Position numbers and translations under genes: made by a program. Shown piece by piece: positions 56,201 through 64,000 of a stretch of DNA of 64,000 bases (position 1 is the first letter of the stretch; every line of letters begins with the position of its first letter). A model generated the notes under the pieces. The model did no database searches, was not told the origin of the DNA, and saw nothing but the letters and a program-made list of their open reading frames with translations. This DNA is from Branchiostoma floridae (Eukaryota; Chordata; Leptocardii; Amphioxiformes; Branchiostomatidae), in NCBI RefSeq assembly GCF_000003815.2, contig NC_049997.1:3347249-3411248 (forward strand), in the 5' to 3' direction.

Positions 56201-59200
56201 TGGCCGCCTTCCCATAAACCATTGCTCCAATGTCGTGCCATGGCATGCGTGGAACGGTTGTGCGATCAATGAAATCTACAGGTGACATGGAGAATGGTTC
56301 AGCTTGGTCAGATGGCAACGAAAATGATAAGGTACAGGATATGATTATTGGTTACTAAAGTACAGTGTTTTCAACATTGTATCAGTGTACTATAGCCAGC
56401 ATAAAATTTTTTCCATCCACTTGAAAAGCAATTCCTATTTGAATGAAAGTATGTCAAGTTGTTTCATGTAGGAGTCTCTTTGAGACTAAAAAATATGTCC
56501 AGGACCACAGTTACATGATGATTGTAGATGTGTATCAATACATCTAATTTGAATACTGATATGTACATTTGGTGTTACGCGGTGACCACTCACCAGAAAA
56601 GGGTTTCTCCAACTCAACAAAGTCCTTAGCGATGAAGTTGACATAGTCCTTCCCTACCCACAACTTGGCCTCACCCTCCATACCTGGAAGCTTGTTCATA
56701 CCAGCACTGCAGAGAAAAAAATCATCAATACAATGCTCAGCTTTACTTAGAGAGAATGGTCCATCAAAAGCTTAGATTCATAAAAGTGAGTTATTTTGAA
56801 TTTATGAAACACACAGACTTCATAAGGCAAGGACAATATGGAGAGGAAACAGATAAAGGCCCCATAGCCTTTGAGACCGTATAGTTGTACATTGTATAGG
56901 GGCAGTGGGTAATGTTGAATCATTGTGTCTTGAGCACAGTCTTGGAAAGTGGAGCCCATCCATCTCCAAAATCCACCGTCTTTTACCTCCAGTCCCCCAG
57001 AGGCGGCGGCAGGAAATTTCGTCTGGGGGGGGGGGGCGAACTTTAACTGACAGAATTTTGCGGAACACGCTTACGTAGCGCCGAAGGCGCTACCCGTCGC
57101 GCCGGAGGCGCGACCACCCTAGGGGGGTCCGGGGGCATGCTCCCCCTGGAAAAATTGAAATCTAGACCCTCTAAAATGGCATTTCCTGCGTTTTGACGGG
57201 CAAATTTTGCTGCCAGACTAAGCTAAGTTTGATGGCAATTCTGTTAGAAAGACACATGGTTTTAGCGAGGGCGATGCCCCCAAAATATTTTCACGATTTC
57301 GAGTACCGAAGGTGCGAGCTGTCGCAAGGTTGGTCTTTGGAAATTTCGAAATCTGCACCCTCTGAAACGACATTTTCGGTATTTTGAGGGACAACTTTTG
57401 CTTGCAGACTACGCTAAATCTTATGCCATTTTGTCAAAAAAAATATGCTTATGTTTGCCGAATCATGATACNNNNNNNNNNNNNNNNNNNNNNNNNNNNN
57501 NNNNNNNNNNNNNNNNNNNNNNNNNNNNNNNNNNNNNNNNNNNNNNNNNNNNNNNNNNNNNNNNNNNNNNNNNNNNNNNNNNNNNNNNNNNNNNNNNNNN
57601 NNNNNNNNNNNNNNNNNNNNNNNNNNNNNNNNNNNNNNNNNNNNNNNNNNNNNNNNNNNNNNNNNNNNNNNNNNNNNNNNNNNNNNNNNNNNNNNNNNNN
57701 NNNNNNNNNNNNNNNNNNNNNNNNNNNNNNNNNNNNNNNNNNNNNNNNNNNNNNNNNNNNNNNNNNNNNNNNNNNNNNNNNNNNNNNNNNNNNNNNNNNN
57801 NNNNNNNNNNNNNNNNNNNNNNNNNNNNNNNNNNNNNNNNNNNNNNNNNNNNNNNNNNNNNNNNNNNNNNNNNNNNNNNNNNNNNNNNNNNNNNNNNNNN
57901 NNNNNNNNNNNNNNNNNNNNNNTTTAGGGGAGGGTCCGGGAGGAAAATTTTTAAAAATCTTGGCCCTTTCTGAAACGTCATTTCCTGAATTTCAGTGGCA
58001 CATTCTGCTTGTAAACTAAGCTAAGCTAAGTACGATAGTACAATTTCTACTGGTTTAAAAGATTTTTCAGAGAAACGCTCCCGCAACATATTGTCCTACG
58101 CAGTCGTCACAAGGGAGGTCTGGCGAAATTTTTAAATCGGGACTCTCTGAAACGCCATTTCTTGCATTTTCAGGGGTAAACTTTGCTGTTAGACTAGCTT
58201 GATTTTCTGAAATTTCCATCATCAAAAAAATACAAAAGGTTTCAGCTTGATTTTTTGGGGGGGCGACGCCCCCCCAACATATTTTCTGGGGGGGGGCAGC
58301 CGCCCCCCCTGCCCCCCCGGTGCCGCCGCCACTGTCCCCAACCAAGCCTGGTACCCATTTTTTACACCTGGGTGGAGTGAGGAAAGTCGTGTAAAGGGCC
58401 TTTCCCAAGGACCCACCATCTAGCCAGGAATACCAGAAATCAAACCTGTCATTTCATGTCTGCTAGCCTATATGCTTAACCATTCAATGCTGACAATTTC
58501 CACTAACATGTACAGGTACAGCTAAGTTGCTATTCACAAACAATGGCAAGAGCTGCCAAGTTGTATGGGGCCCTTTACATCTATATCAGATAGAACACCA
58601 ACTAACCTGTAGCTGTTTGTGTGCTGAAGCCTGACGGGAAGAGACTCCTGTGGCGATGGTTGATCAACAGACGGCAGTTTCAAAATCCCCACATGCTTCT
58701 TCCTCTTGGTACTTGCGTTTTCTACATTCCTGGCATTTTGGCCTGCAGGAGGACTTGGTGTGTTGTCTGCTTCTCTTGTGCTTTCGTCTTCCTGTGTTGT
58801 TCCATCAGCTTTGTCATTTTCTTGTGTGTTTTCATTTACTGTTTCATTTCCGTTGACTTCTTCATTATTCAATGACCTGTCATTGTTGTTCTCCGGAGAT
58901 TCTGTGAGAAGTTTGACCTTGACATCATCTTCATTACAGAAACCAACGTTTTCGGCAGAGCGGTCCATTTGAAGGTCGCCTGTTCCACCATTTGGGGTGA
59001 TGAGGTTGATCTGGGGGTTTTCAGGGCCTTCTTCACTGTCGATGAAGGAGATGTGGGGTTTCCTGGTTTGGTTCTCAGGGGTCTGGGTTGCTAAGCTGCC
59101 ATTTTGTTCACCGCTGTCAGTTTGTTTCTGTGACAAAGATGTGTTCTTTGACTGTTGCTGTAACATTGTATATAAAATACTTAGCACTTAGTAAAAAGAA

Positions 59201-62200
59201 ATTTTAACATCATGATAGATACATTCAATGTTTGCTCTTTTGCTCTATATCACAGGAATTATGACAAAAATATGTTGCTTTTTTGTCAATGACGTAAAAC
59301 AATAATACGCTAAGCTTTTTCCCCCAGTCTTTGTTCGCCATTTTGACTTCTCTCATTCTGAAAAAAATACCATAAACTCTAACCTCGAGTCTTGCTGATC
59401 CTAGATCATCCAACCTGTGCAGATAATCATCCCATCGTCCGTAGCAGAGGTCAATACCCCCTAGGAATGCAATGGACTGGTCCACCACCACCACTTTCTC
59501 ATGATGGGCCCATAAGAAGATGCCACCTGGCATATGGTCTGGGTGACGAAGGACCTAGTGAAAAAAAAAATCCAACATCCACTCACATCAGGACTTAACA
59601 TTTCTGTCCTTGTGACACAAAGAAATAATTTAGTAGTAAAAGTAACTTAGTAATACAAAATAATTTAGCTCAATGAACAGTTGGGCTACTCTTCCACTGG
59701 TTGTGACAGAGAAAACATTATGTCATTTAAAGGCTCATTATACTGGTGAAATCCCCTAGCTGTTTTCAACAAGTATAATGAACAGTGGACCACAGCATAA
59801 CATCCCGTTCTAAGGTCTGCAACCCTTTCCAGTAGCGTGCAAGCGACAACATACGGACTTCAAACTCACAACCTCTTTGCCCAGAGGCTGGAAGTAAACT
59901 CTCTCCTTGCAGCCAGGGGCTGAATTGCAACAGGCAGGGCTAAATTGCAAGGGTCTGGAATGGCTGCCATTCAGCAACCTCTATACAACTGTAATTGCCC
60001 CTGGTGCAGCCATAGGACTGTAGGTTTTGAACCACTCACACCAGGAAGGACCCCTACAGTATTTTTCCAGCCAACTACTAGACTATGCATACTACACATT
60101 GAGAAACTTACCTTGACATTGGGATGCAGGTTGAGCAGAGTTGTCTTGCTGTAGAGGCTGTTCAGGCCGAGGGCCAGCTCCACCTCCTTGTACATCAGCA
60201 CAAACACATTCACACCCTCCTCCTGCAACACAACAGCATGGAGTGAACATGTGATCAACATGTAATGATTATGTGACAAACATTCTGTTGTCAGATGAGT
60301 GCAGTATCATATACATTGTACACCTTGTGAAAAGTTTACCTTTGACAGCTGAAATTCCTATATAGATTGAAACTTTAAACTGTTTAATCTATTGTTGGGG
60401 GGGGGGGTGTCATCATTCTTTTTACAGGGTCATTGTTTTATCAAACTGGACACTGTTGATACTCTTAAGCTATACGAGTCAACACAATGAGTGCTTTGCA
60501 AGCAAGATACATGTACTAGTAACTAACTCATGGTTTCAAAACATGCCTGTCCTTGGTGCTGAATGACTATTTATTGTCCCTAGTTGTTGTTCTACTTGCC
60601 CTGTGTTGTCTATAGCAATGTAAATACTGCCCACAACTCTTCTATATTTTGACTTTCCTTGACCTACAGCAGCTGTAGTTTCAAACCGTGTCTGTCCTTG
60701 GTGCTGAATGACTATCTTGTGCCTGGTTGTGGTTCTACTTTCCCTATGTTGTCTGTAGCAAAGCAAATACTGGCTACCGGTACAACTCTTTACATATTTT
60801 GGCTTCCATTTGACTTACATTAACTGAAGCTGACAGTCTCAAAACATGTCTGTTCTTGGTGCTGAATGACTACTTCTTGTCCCTGGTTGTTGTTCTACTG
60901 ACCATGTGTTATCTAAAGTGATGTAAATACTACCTACAACTCTTCCAAATTTTGACTACCATTTGTTTGATCTCAAAACATGTCTGTCCTTGGTGCTGAA
61001 TGACTCTTAATTGTCGCTGGTTGTCGTTCTACTTGCCTTATGTTGTCTATAGCGATATACATGTAAATACTGACCAAAACTCTGAAATATTTTGACTTTA
61101 AACATGTCTGCCCTTGGTGCTGAATAACTATCTATTGTCCCTGATTGTTGTTTTACTGAGTCCCATTGTTGTCTATGGCAATGAAATACTGACTATAACA
61201 ACTATTCCAGGTTTTGAGCTACTGTGCCTAGTTGTTGCTGTCTGTGCCAATTTCAGTTCTGACTACAACTCTTCCGTATATTGACCTACGACCCTACATG
61301 CCCTTTGACCTACCGCTTTTCTCTTCAGGACTTGGTCCAGCCTCCATTTTTCCCCTTCAGCGGCTACAGGACGAATGAGGTAGATCTCTGGACTGAACCT
61401 AAGAAACACAGAAGTTTCATAATCACATGTCTGAATATGTTAACAAAGGTTAGACATCAAGGTAGTAAGAAATACAAGGTAACAGCTACTCACTGACAAG
61501 TAGCTGGAAACTTTAAAATCTATCTAACTTACAAACTTATCCAGTTGCATGTAATGGGTAAATGTCATCTTACATGCTTAGAAAACCATATGTGAGTCAT
61601 TGAAAACCCTTCATTCTGTACACGTCTTAGGATTGACACAAAAGTCATAAAATTTAAAGACATACAAAGACTTAAGCTCTTTCAATCAACAGACATAAAA
61701 CTGTCACAGCTGGTAGTTGTAAAGATAACAGTTTGAGAAAATAAAAGGATTTTTCACCATTTCATACAATGCTTATATGGTAAAGATAACTTAGAGTAAA
61801 ATACAGGTCAAGGTACAGACAAAAAAGTCAAAACAAAGCACAGTCAGACAGACAAGACAAGACAGGATAAAGGAATACAAATAAAGCTACCCAAGCAAAA
61901 AGTAAGCAAAAAGAAATGAGATGGAATAAGGTGTAACCATGACATGTTTCTGGGATATCTAAAAATTATACAAGAAAAGTAACGGTTGAGGAATGCCTTT
62001 ATCAACACTAGTTTGATTGGAAAAAACAAGCATGCAGAGGATATGACAGAGGACAGTGGTGAAGGATTAGGAGAAATGGCTACCTGCAGTTCTAGATGCA
62101 GAGGATAGGAGGAGTCGGGAATCTGTAGATGTGGAAAGATGGAATCATGCATGATTTTCTCTGCACCACTACAAAAAAACTATCATATCTTATACACAGA

Positions 62201-64000
62201 GGGGTTTGGGAGTACAGAAACTCAAGGGGACTCAGAAACAGAAAGGGTTACACAACAATGGTTAGTTTTGTGATAAATGTAAGGATGGTTTGGTCAAAAG
62301 AAACGAGTCCAATACATGTGCCGTATGGAAAGAGGTTTGACAATCAAAAGGATTAACAGCTACATGAAGTTAAATGCCGTTGGAATGGCGTGTCCCATGA
62401 AGAAAAATCAGTTCTCAGGCTTTTCTTGTGAAAACTTGCGTACTGTTATTGCACTGTTTTATACTGCAGCAGAACATAAAGAATGTAAGGACCAAAATAC
62501 TACTACATGACATAATGTATAATATTTTCTACAATTCAAATGAATGATTTGAGGAGAGAAAAGTTAACATACCACCAGTCAGCGATGAAGATTTCCTCCT
62601 TTGCAGCCTCCAAGCCTTCAGCTACAGCAGCCATGTACGAGGCTGCATCCACAAACCTGGAAAGGGATGGAAAAAATGGCCGGTTACATGACAGTCACAT
62701 GATCATCAAGTCGATCAGTCAGGAATTACCACATTTATTTAGCAGGCTAGGAATGGTATTCCATCTACAGTTAGTCTCCAAAATTTTTTGTAAAAAAAAA
62801 ATAATTGTATGAAATGGATAAAATTCTGATGCAATGATGACCTAGCAGCCATCAAATACATTTCCTGGAATGAACTCTATTCTACCGAGACTGCAAGTTT
62901 AAAGACAACATACATGTGTAGACCACCTGATAACACATTGGAAATGAGGTATCAGGTCAGTCAAGGATCAACAAGACTGGCAATAAAAATGTATTATTGC
63001 CATGACGACGATTGAGGATACAACAATACAGCTCAAATCAGAAATAGACTGGAACTTCCCTGTCGCACTATCCTTGGCACAATATACTAGCCCACCTGTA
63101 ACATAAACCTACAGCCAGCAGAAATGTACTATCCCCGGTACAACACAATGGTCTGCCAGTGACCTAAACCTACAGCTGAGCACTGATGAAGTATTTCCTG
63201 TCTGCCTGTGGCCTATGGCCATGGCTTGAACAAGCTCTAGAAAAGAAAATGTATCCTTCATAACATAACATAACAACCAAGACAACGTGATCCATTGTGC
63301 AGAGTTCCCTGTCTAGTTTCAAAGGACAAATTCCTCCAGGGAGCAAGTGTGACCTAAATTCCACCATTGTATACCAGAGATACATCTGGAACAGATTTTG
63401 GGGGGGAGGGCTTGCATACCCAGCATACTGCATTCCTGTGGAAATACCTGTGCAATTCCTAGAATTTTTGCAGACTGAATGCAATATATACCACTTGACG
63501 ACTCCCCTGAGGCGTCGTCAAAAAGTGTCTATCTGTTTATAGTCTGTTGTACAATTAGAAATTTGTTCCAACATAAAAGGTTTCTTGTTGTACAGTTGTT
63601 GATAGTTGCCTTATAAGTCACTGTTTATTGATTCATACGAGCAATGTACCAGCTTGGCTGATCGCTTGGAGTATGTCATAATGTACATTACTTTTTAATG
63701 ATAGACTGCAGAAAAAGTGGACAGCATATGACAGAGTGCAACAGAGTATCCAGATCAAGGAGTGGCCACATCAGGGGCCACAACAGAACAGAAACCTTCC
63801 AGAGGCGCACAGATGGTCTCCTGAGACCGGACTGCCAAAGAGCAGAAAAACTGGGTGGAATAATTTCTTACCATTGTGCCTGTGTGTCCGTCCTGACTGG
63901 TGCAAATGAGTTGAACCTGTTCCAGCGGGTGAAGTCCCTCCCGTAGCGCTTCACCGTCAGCTCTATCCCACGCTTCCACTCTTCCAGCTTACGGGCCGTC
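50046..64000 (-). CDS. PLD1: Phospholipase D1/2, catalytic and C-terminal portion (14 exons, 5' end outside window)
   Basis: Hydrolyses phosphatidylcholine to phosphatidic acid and choline on membranes, in vesicle traffic and signalling. About 820 residues are encoded here. The N-terminal PX and PH regions must lie beyond 64000. All 14 exons have GT/AG-type borders and compatible phases. The first HKD motif (HHEKVVVVD, followed by [12 protein letters not shown]) is in the exon at 59384-59554; the second (HSKMMIVDD, then GSANINDRS) is in 52780-53069. A 551-bp exon between them encodes a ~184-residue acidic, Asn/Glu-rich, probably disordered loop, in the position of the PLD1 'loop' but unlike it in sequence. 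The protein ends in ELWT, like the conserved WT C-terminus of this family. Invertebrates generally have one PLD1/2 gene, so PLD1 versus PLD2 is not decided. Nothing in the catalytic core looks broken. Confidence 0.95.
50271..51834 (-). other. PLD intron 13
   Basis: 1.56 kb without other coding sequence. It contains three direct copies of TGTAACAAACGTTACC and a 32-bp palindrome, listed separately. Confidence 0.6.
51127..51503. repeat. TGTAACAAACGTTACC repeats and a 32-bp perfect palindrome
   Basis: The 16-mer occurs at 51127-51142, 51309-51324 and 51472-51487 in one orientation, and inverted at 51488-51503, so the last two abut as a perfect 32-bp palindrome. Spacing is 182 and 163 bp. The sequences between are not obviously repeated. 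Confidence 0.9.
51835..51955 (-). CDS. PLD1: PLD exon 13
   Basis: Encodes (R)[14 protein letters not shown]…[19 protein letters not shown], matching the region after HKD2 in PLD1/2. Donor gat|gttagt; phase 2 at the start. Confidence 0.93.
52780..53069 (-). CDS. PLD1: PLD exon 12 with second HKD motif
   Basis: Encodes [13 protein letters not shown], the catalytic HSKMMIVDD (H-x-K-x4-D), [12 protein letters not shown] and DGEEYQAG. The HKD histidine and lysine are present. Borders: acceptor ttaacag and donor ttcag|gtgag. Confidence 0.97.
53578..53737 (-). CDS. PLD1: PLD exon 11
   Basis: Encodes [20 protein letters not shown] through [17 protein letters not shown], a conserved stretch between the loop and HKD2. 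Acceptor after a T-run, donor aag|gtgggt. Confidence 0.95.
53974..54164. mobile_element. 191-bp near-perfect foldback MITE in PLD intron 10
   Basis: The two ~80-bp arms are almost exact inverted copies, starting ATACCCCCCTCACATTA and running through GGCGCGATTCGATCGAACGA, around a ~30-bp centre. Ends match the 13430-13664 MITE with two or three differences. High arm identity suggests a young insertion. Confidence 0.88.
54680..54882 (-). CDS. PLD1: PLD exon 10
   Basis: Encodes [20 protein letters not shown]… through [13 protein letters not shown] and KIVECE(K), a highly conserved block of PLD1/2. Acceptor cttccag at 54883-54885; donor gagaa|gtgagt. Partial copies of its 5' part occur in the intron just upstream. 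Confidence 0.95.
54935..55330 (-). repeat. Partial duplicates of PLD exon 10 in intron 9
   Basis: Minus-strand sequences starting near 55225 and 55015, and a shorter one near 55133, repeat the exon's acceptor (ccag or a near match) and opening codons [10 protein letters not shown]. Two also carry relatives of the later segment [10 protein letters not shown] / [10 protein letters not shown], followed by conserved intron-like sequence. One copy has a stop right after KWSA. The copies are incomplete, so they are pseudo-exons or possible alternative exons. Confidence 0.75.
55488..55595 (-). CDS. PLD1: PLD exon 9
   Basis: 36 codons, [17 protein letters not shown] through NTTRCDAQ, matching the PFLLPKS region of PLD1. 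Acceptor catgcag, donor cag|gttggt. Confidence 0.95.
55845..56020. repeat. Dispersed 'gaccac' repeat copy in PLD intron 8
   Basis: Shares order and motifs (gatcacctctacata, gtgaccactttttgag, aattttt…, ctatagtgaccat, gtggtcaactggggcagttttgat) with 42440-42800. Non-coding. Confidence 0.5.
56157..56275 (-). CDS. PLD1: PLD exon 8
   Basis: Encodes [20 protein letters not shown] and [10 protein letters not shown], a signature stretch of PLD1/2 (PRMPWHD). Acceptor ctgtag, donor aag|gttagc. Confidence 0.96.
56594..56706 (-). CDS. PLD1: PLD exon 7
   Basis: Encodes [20 protein letters not shown] and [17 protein letters not shown], matching the WHGKDYCNF region of PLD1. Acceptor ctgcag, donor ctg|gtgagt; phases join exons 6 and 8. 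Confidence 0.94.
56998..58334. mobile_element. CpG/G-rich repeat element with CAGnGGCGGCGGCA ends, containing a gap
   Basis: Starts CAGAGGCGGCGGCA and ends with the reverse of CAGTGGCGGCGGCA (58321-58334). Inside are G and C runs, gcgccgaaggcgc and gcgccggaggcgc, and diverged tandem units of about 200-250 bp with ctctgaaacgccatttcctgc-like and ttgc…agactaagct-like segments. The N gap at 57472-57922 falls in it, probably because of the repeats. The long open frames spanning the gap are artefacts. Confidence 0.7.
57472..57922. other. Assembly gap (N)
   Basis: 451 undetermined bases within PLD intron 6 repeat sequence. No exon appears to be missing, since flanking exon phases fit. Confidence 1.
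58335..58530 (-). mobile_element. tRNA-derived SINE, second family
   Basis: Read on the minus strand: a tRNA-like head with ggttaagcatataggctagc and a B-box-like ggtttgatttc, then a conserved body with gggaaaggccctttacacga, tttcctcactccacccaggt and aaaatgggtacc. This tail is typical of SINEs shared by many animals. It abuts the preceding element. Confidence 0.65.
58607..59157 (-). CDS. PLD1: PLD exon 6 (loop exon)
   Basis: About 184 residues of low-complexity, Asn/Glu/Ser/Thr-rich sequence with a basic patch [14 protein letters not shown] near its end. No fold is predicted by eye. It sits between the two catalytic halves. Acceptor ttacag, donor acag|gttagt; the frame is open throughout and phases fit both neighbours, so it is a real exon despite weak conservation. 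Confidence 0.88.
59384..59554 (-). CDS. PLD1: PLD exon 5 with first HKD motif
   Basis: 57 codons: [16 protein letters not shown], catalytic [11 protein letters not shown] (H-x-K-x4-D) and [21 protein letters not shown]. Histidine, lysine and aspartate are all present. Confidence 0.97.
59731..59905 (-). mobile_element. tRNA-derived SINE, copy 2 (same family as 8674-8890)
   Basis: On the minus strand it has the same order of blocks: tRNA-like head with gtgagtttgaagtcc, ggaaagggttgcagacctta, aacgggatgtt, tggtccactgttcatta and aaacagctagggg. It lies in PLD intron 4. Confidence 0.72.
60112..60222 (-). CDS. PLD1: PLD exon 4
   Basis: 37 codons, [20 protein letters not shown] through LLNLHPNVK, matching [16 protein letters not shown] of PLD1. 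Acceptor gttgcag, donor aag|gtaagt. Confidence 0.97.
60530..61240. repeat. Tandem repeat of ~125-160 bp in PLD intron 3, at least five copies
   Basis: The core tgtccttggtgctgaatgact recurs near 60548, 60693, 60851, 60986 and 61110. Each is followed by a ttgt(c/g)cctggttgttgttctac-like block, a tgttgtctatagc-like block and aaatact. Non-coding. Confidence 0.85.
61314..61398 (-). CDS. PLD1: PLD exon 3
   Basis: Encodes [20 protein letters not shown] and DQVLKRKA, matching WWLSPEIFLKRP…NRWRLDCILKRKA of PLD1. Acceptor tttcttag, donor gcg|gtaggt. Confidence 0.96.
61399..62572 (-). other. PLD intron 2
   Basis: 1.17 kb; no coding sequence, RNA gene or clear repeat seen apart from a short (GACAA)n-like tract near 61845-61865. 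Confidence 0.5.
62573..62656 (-). CDS. PLD1: PLD exon 2
   Basis: 28 codons: [20 protein letters not shown] then EIFIADWW, matching YFEDVANAMEEA…EEIFITDWW of PLD1. Acceptor tttccag, donor gtg|gtatgt. Confidence 0.96.
62657..63871 (-). other. PLD intron 1 (first intron within window)
   Basis: 1.2 kb; no other gene seen. Two loosely repeated segments with gcacaatatactagcccacctg / acaacacaatggtctgccag and cctacagc occur near 63071-63180. Confidence 0.5.
63872..64000 (-). CDS. PLD1: PLD exon 1 of window (5' truncated by window edge)
   Basis: Encodes [20 protein letters not shown] followed by [17 protein letters not shown], matching the end of the PH domain and the HRFGSYAAIQ region of PLD1. Donor aatg|gtaaga. 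The exon probably extends past 64000. Confidence 0.93.

Noticed and set aside
57384..58019. Open frames spanning 57472-57922
   Set aside because: They exist only because undetermined bases were read as open; the flanks are repeat DNA.

Overview
The window looks like genomic DNA of an invertebrate chordate, most likely amphioxus (Branchiostoma). This is inferred from spliced animal genes, an LRR-Ig transmembrane receptor, an invertebrate-style phospholipase D1/2, a tandem C2H2 zinc-finger family, and very many small inverted-repeat transposons, SINEs and microsatellites. I cannot confirm the species from sequence alone. Two runs of N (28080-28223 and 57472-57922) show that it is a draft assembly.

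Layout. (1) 1-1500 (+): the terminal coding exon of a mitochondrial EF-Tu gene with a bacterial-type C-terminus. (2) 2.5-36.1 kb (+): a head-to-tail cluster of five zinc-finger genes, called ZF1-ZF5 here. ZF1, ZF3, ZF4 and ZF5 are open; ZF2 is a pseudogene broken by two transposon insertions, a deletion and a stop. Each gene has a conserved upstream block carrying a DR1-type nuclear-receptor site, a non-coding 5' exon, one intron ending just before the ATG, and a single coding exon. The coding exon encodes a near-invariant ~63-residue N-terminal module that I cannot match to KRAB, SCAN, BTB or ZAD, a variable acidic linker, and 4-6 C2H2 fingers whose DNA-contact residues differ between copies. 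(3) 17891-27923: a 10-kb insertion in the ZF3 upstream block with the structural marks of Helentron-type elements (TT target, asymmetric terminal inverted repeat), as a 615-bp deleted copy joined head-to-tail to a 9.4-kb copy. (4) 37.3-40.8 kb (-): a single-coding-exon LRR-Ig transmembrane protein with two frameshifts, one of them an exact 10-bp tandem duplication. (5) 50.0-64.0 kb (-): fourteen exons covering both HKD catalytic motifs and the C-terminus of phospholipase D1/2; the PX/PH-coding 5' part lies beyond the window.

The strongest unusual observations are these. The ZF family combines a conserved N-terminal module and DR1-bearing promoter with divergent fingers. A tandem Helentron-like pair sits in one of those promoters. 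The last coding codons plus stop of PLD are tandemly repeated six more times downstream, every copy inspected still reading to the same C-terminus. Partial copies of one PLD catalytic exon lie in the adjacent intron. A 16-mer recurs three times in a PLD intron and ends in a perfect 32-bp palindrome. The genes share no obvious pathway; only the ZF genes form a functional cluster. All exon and repeat boundaries were placed by eye and no database search was run.
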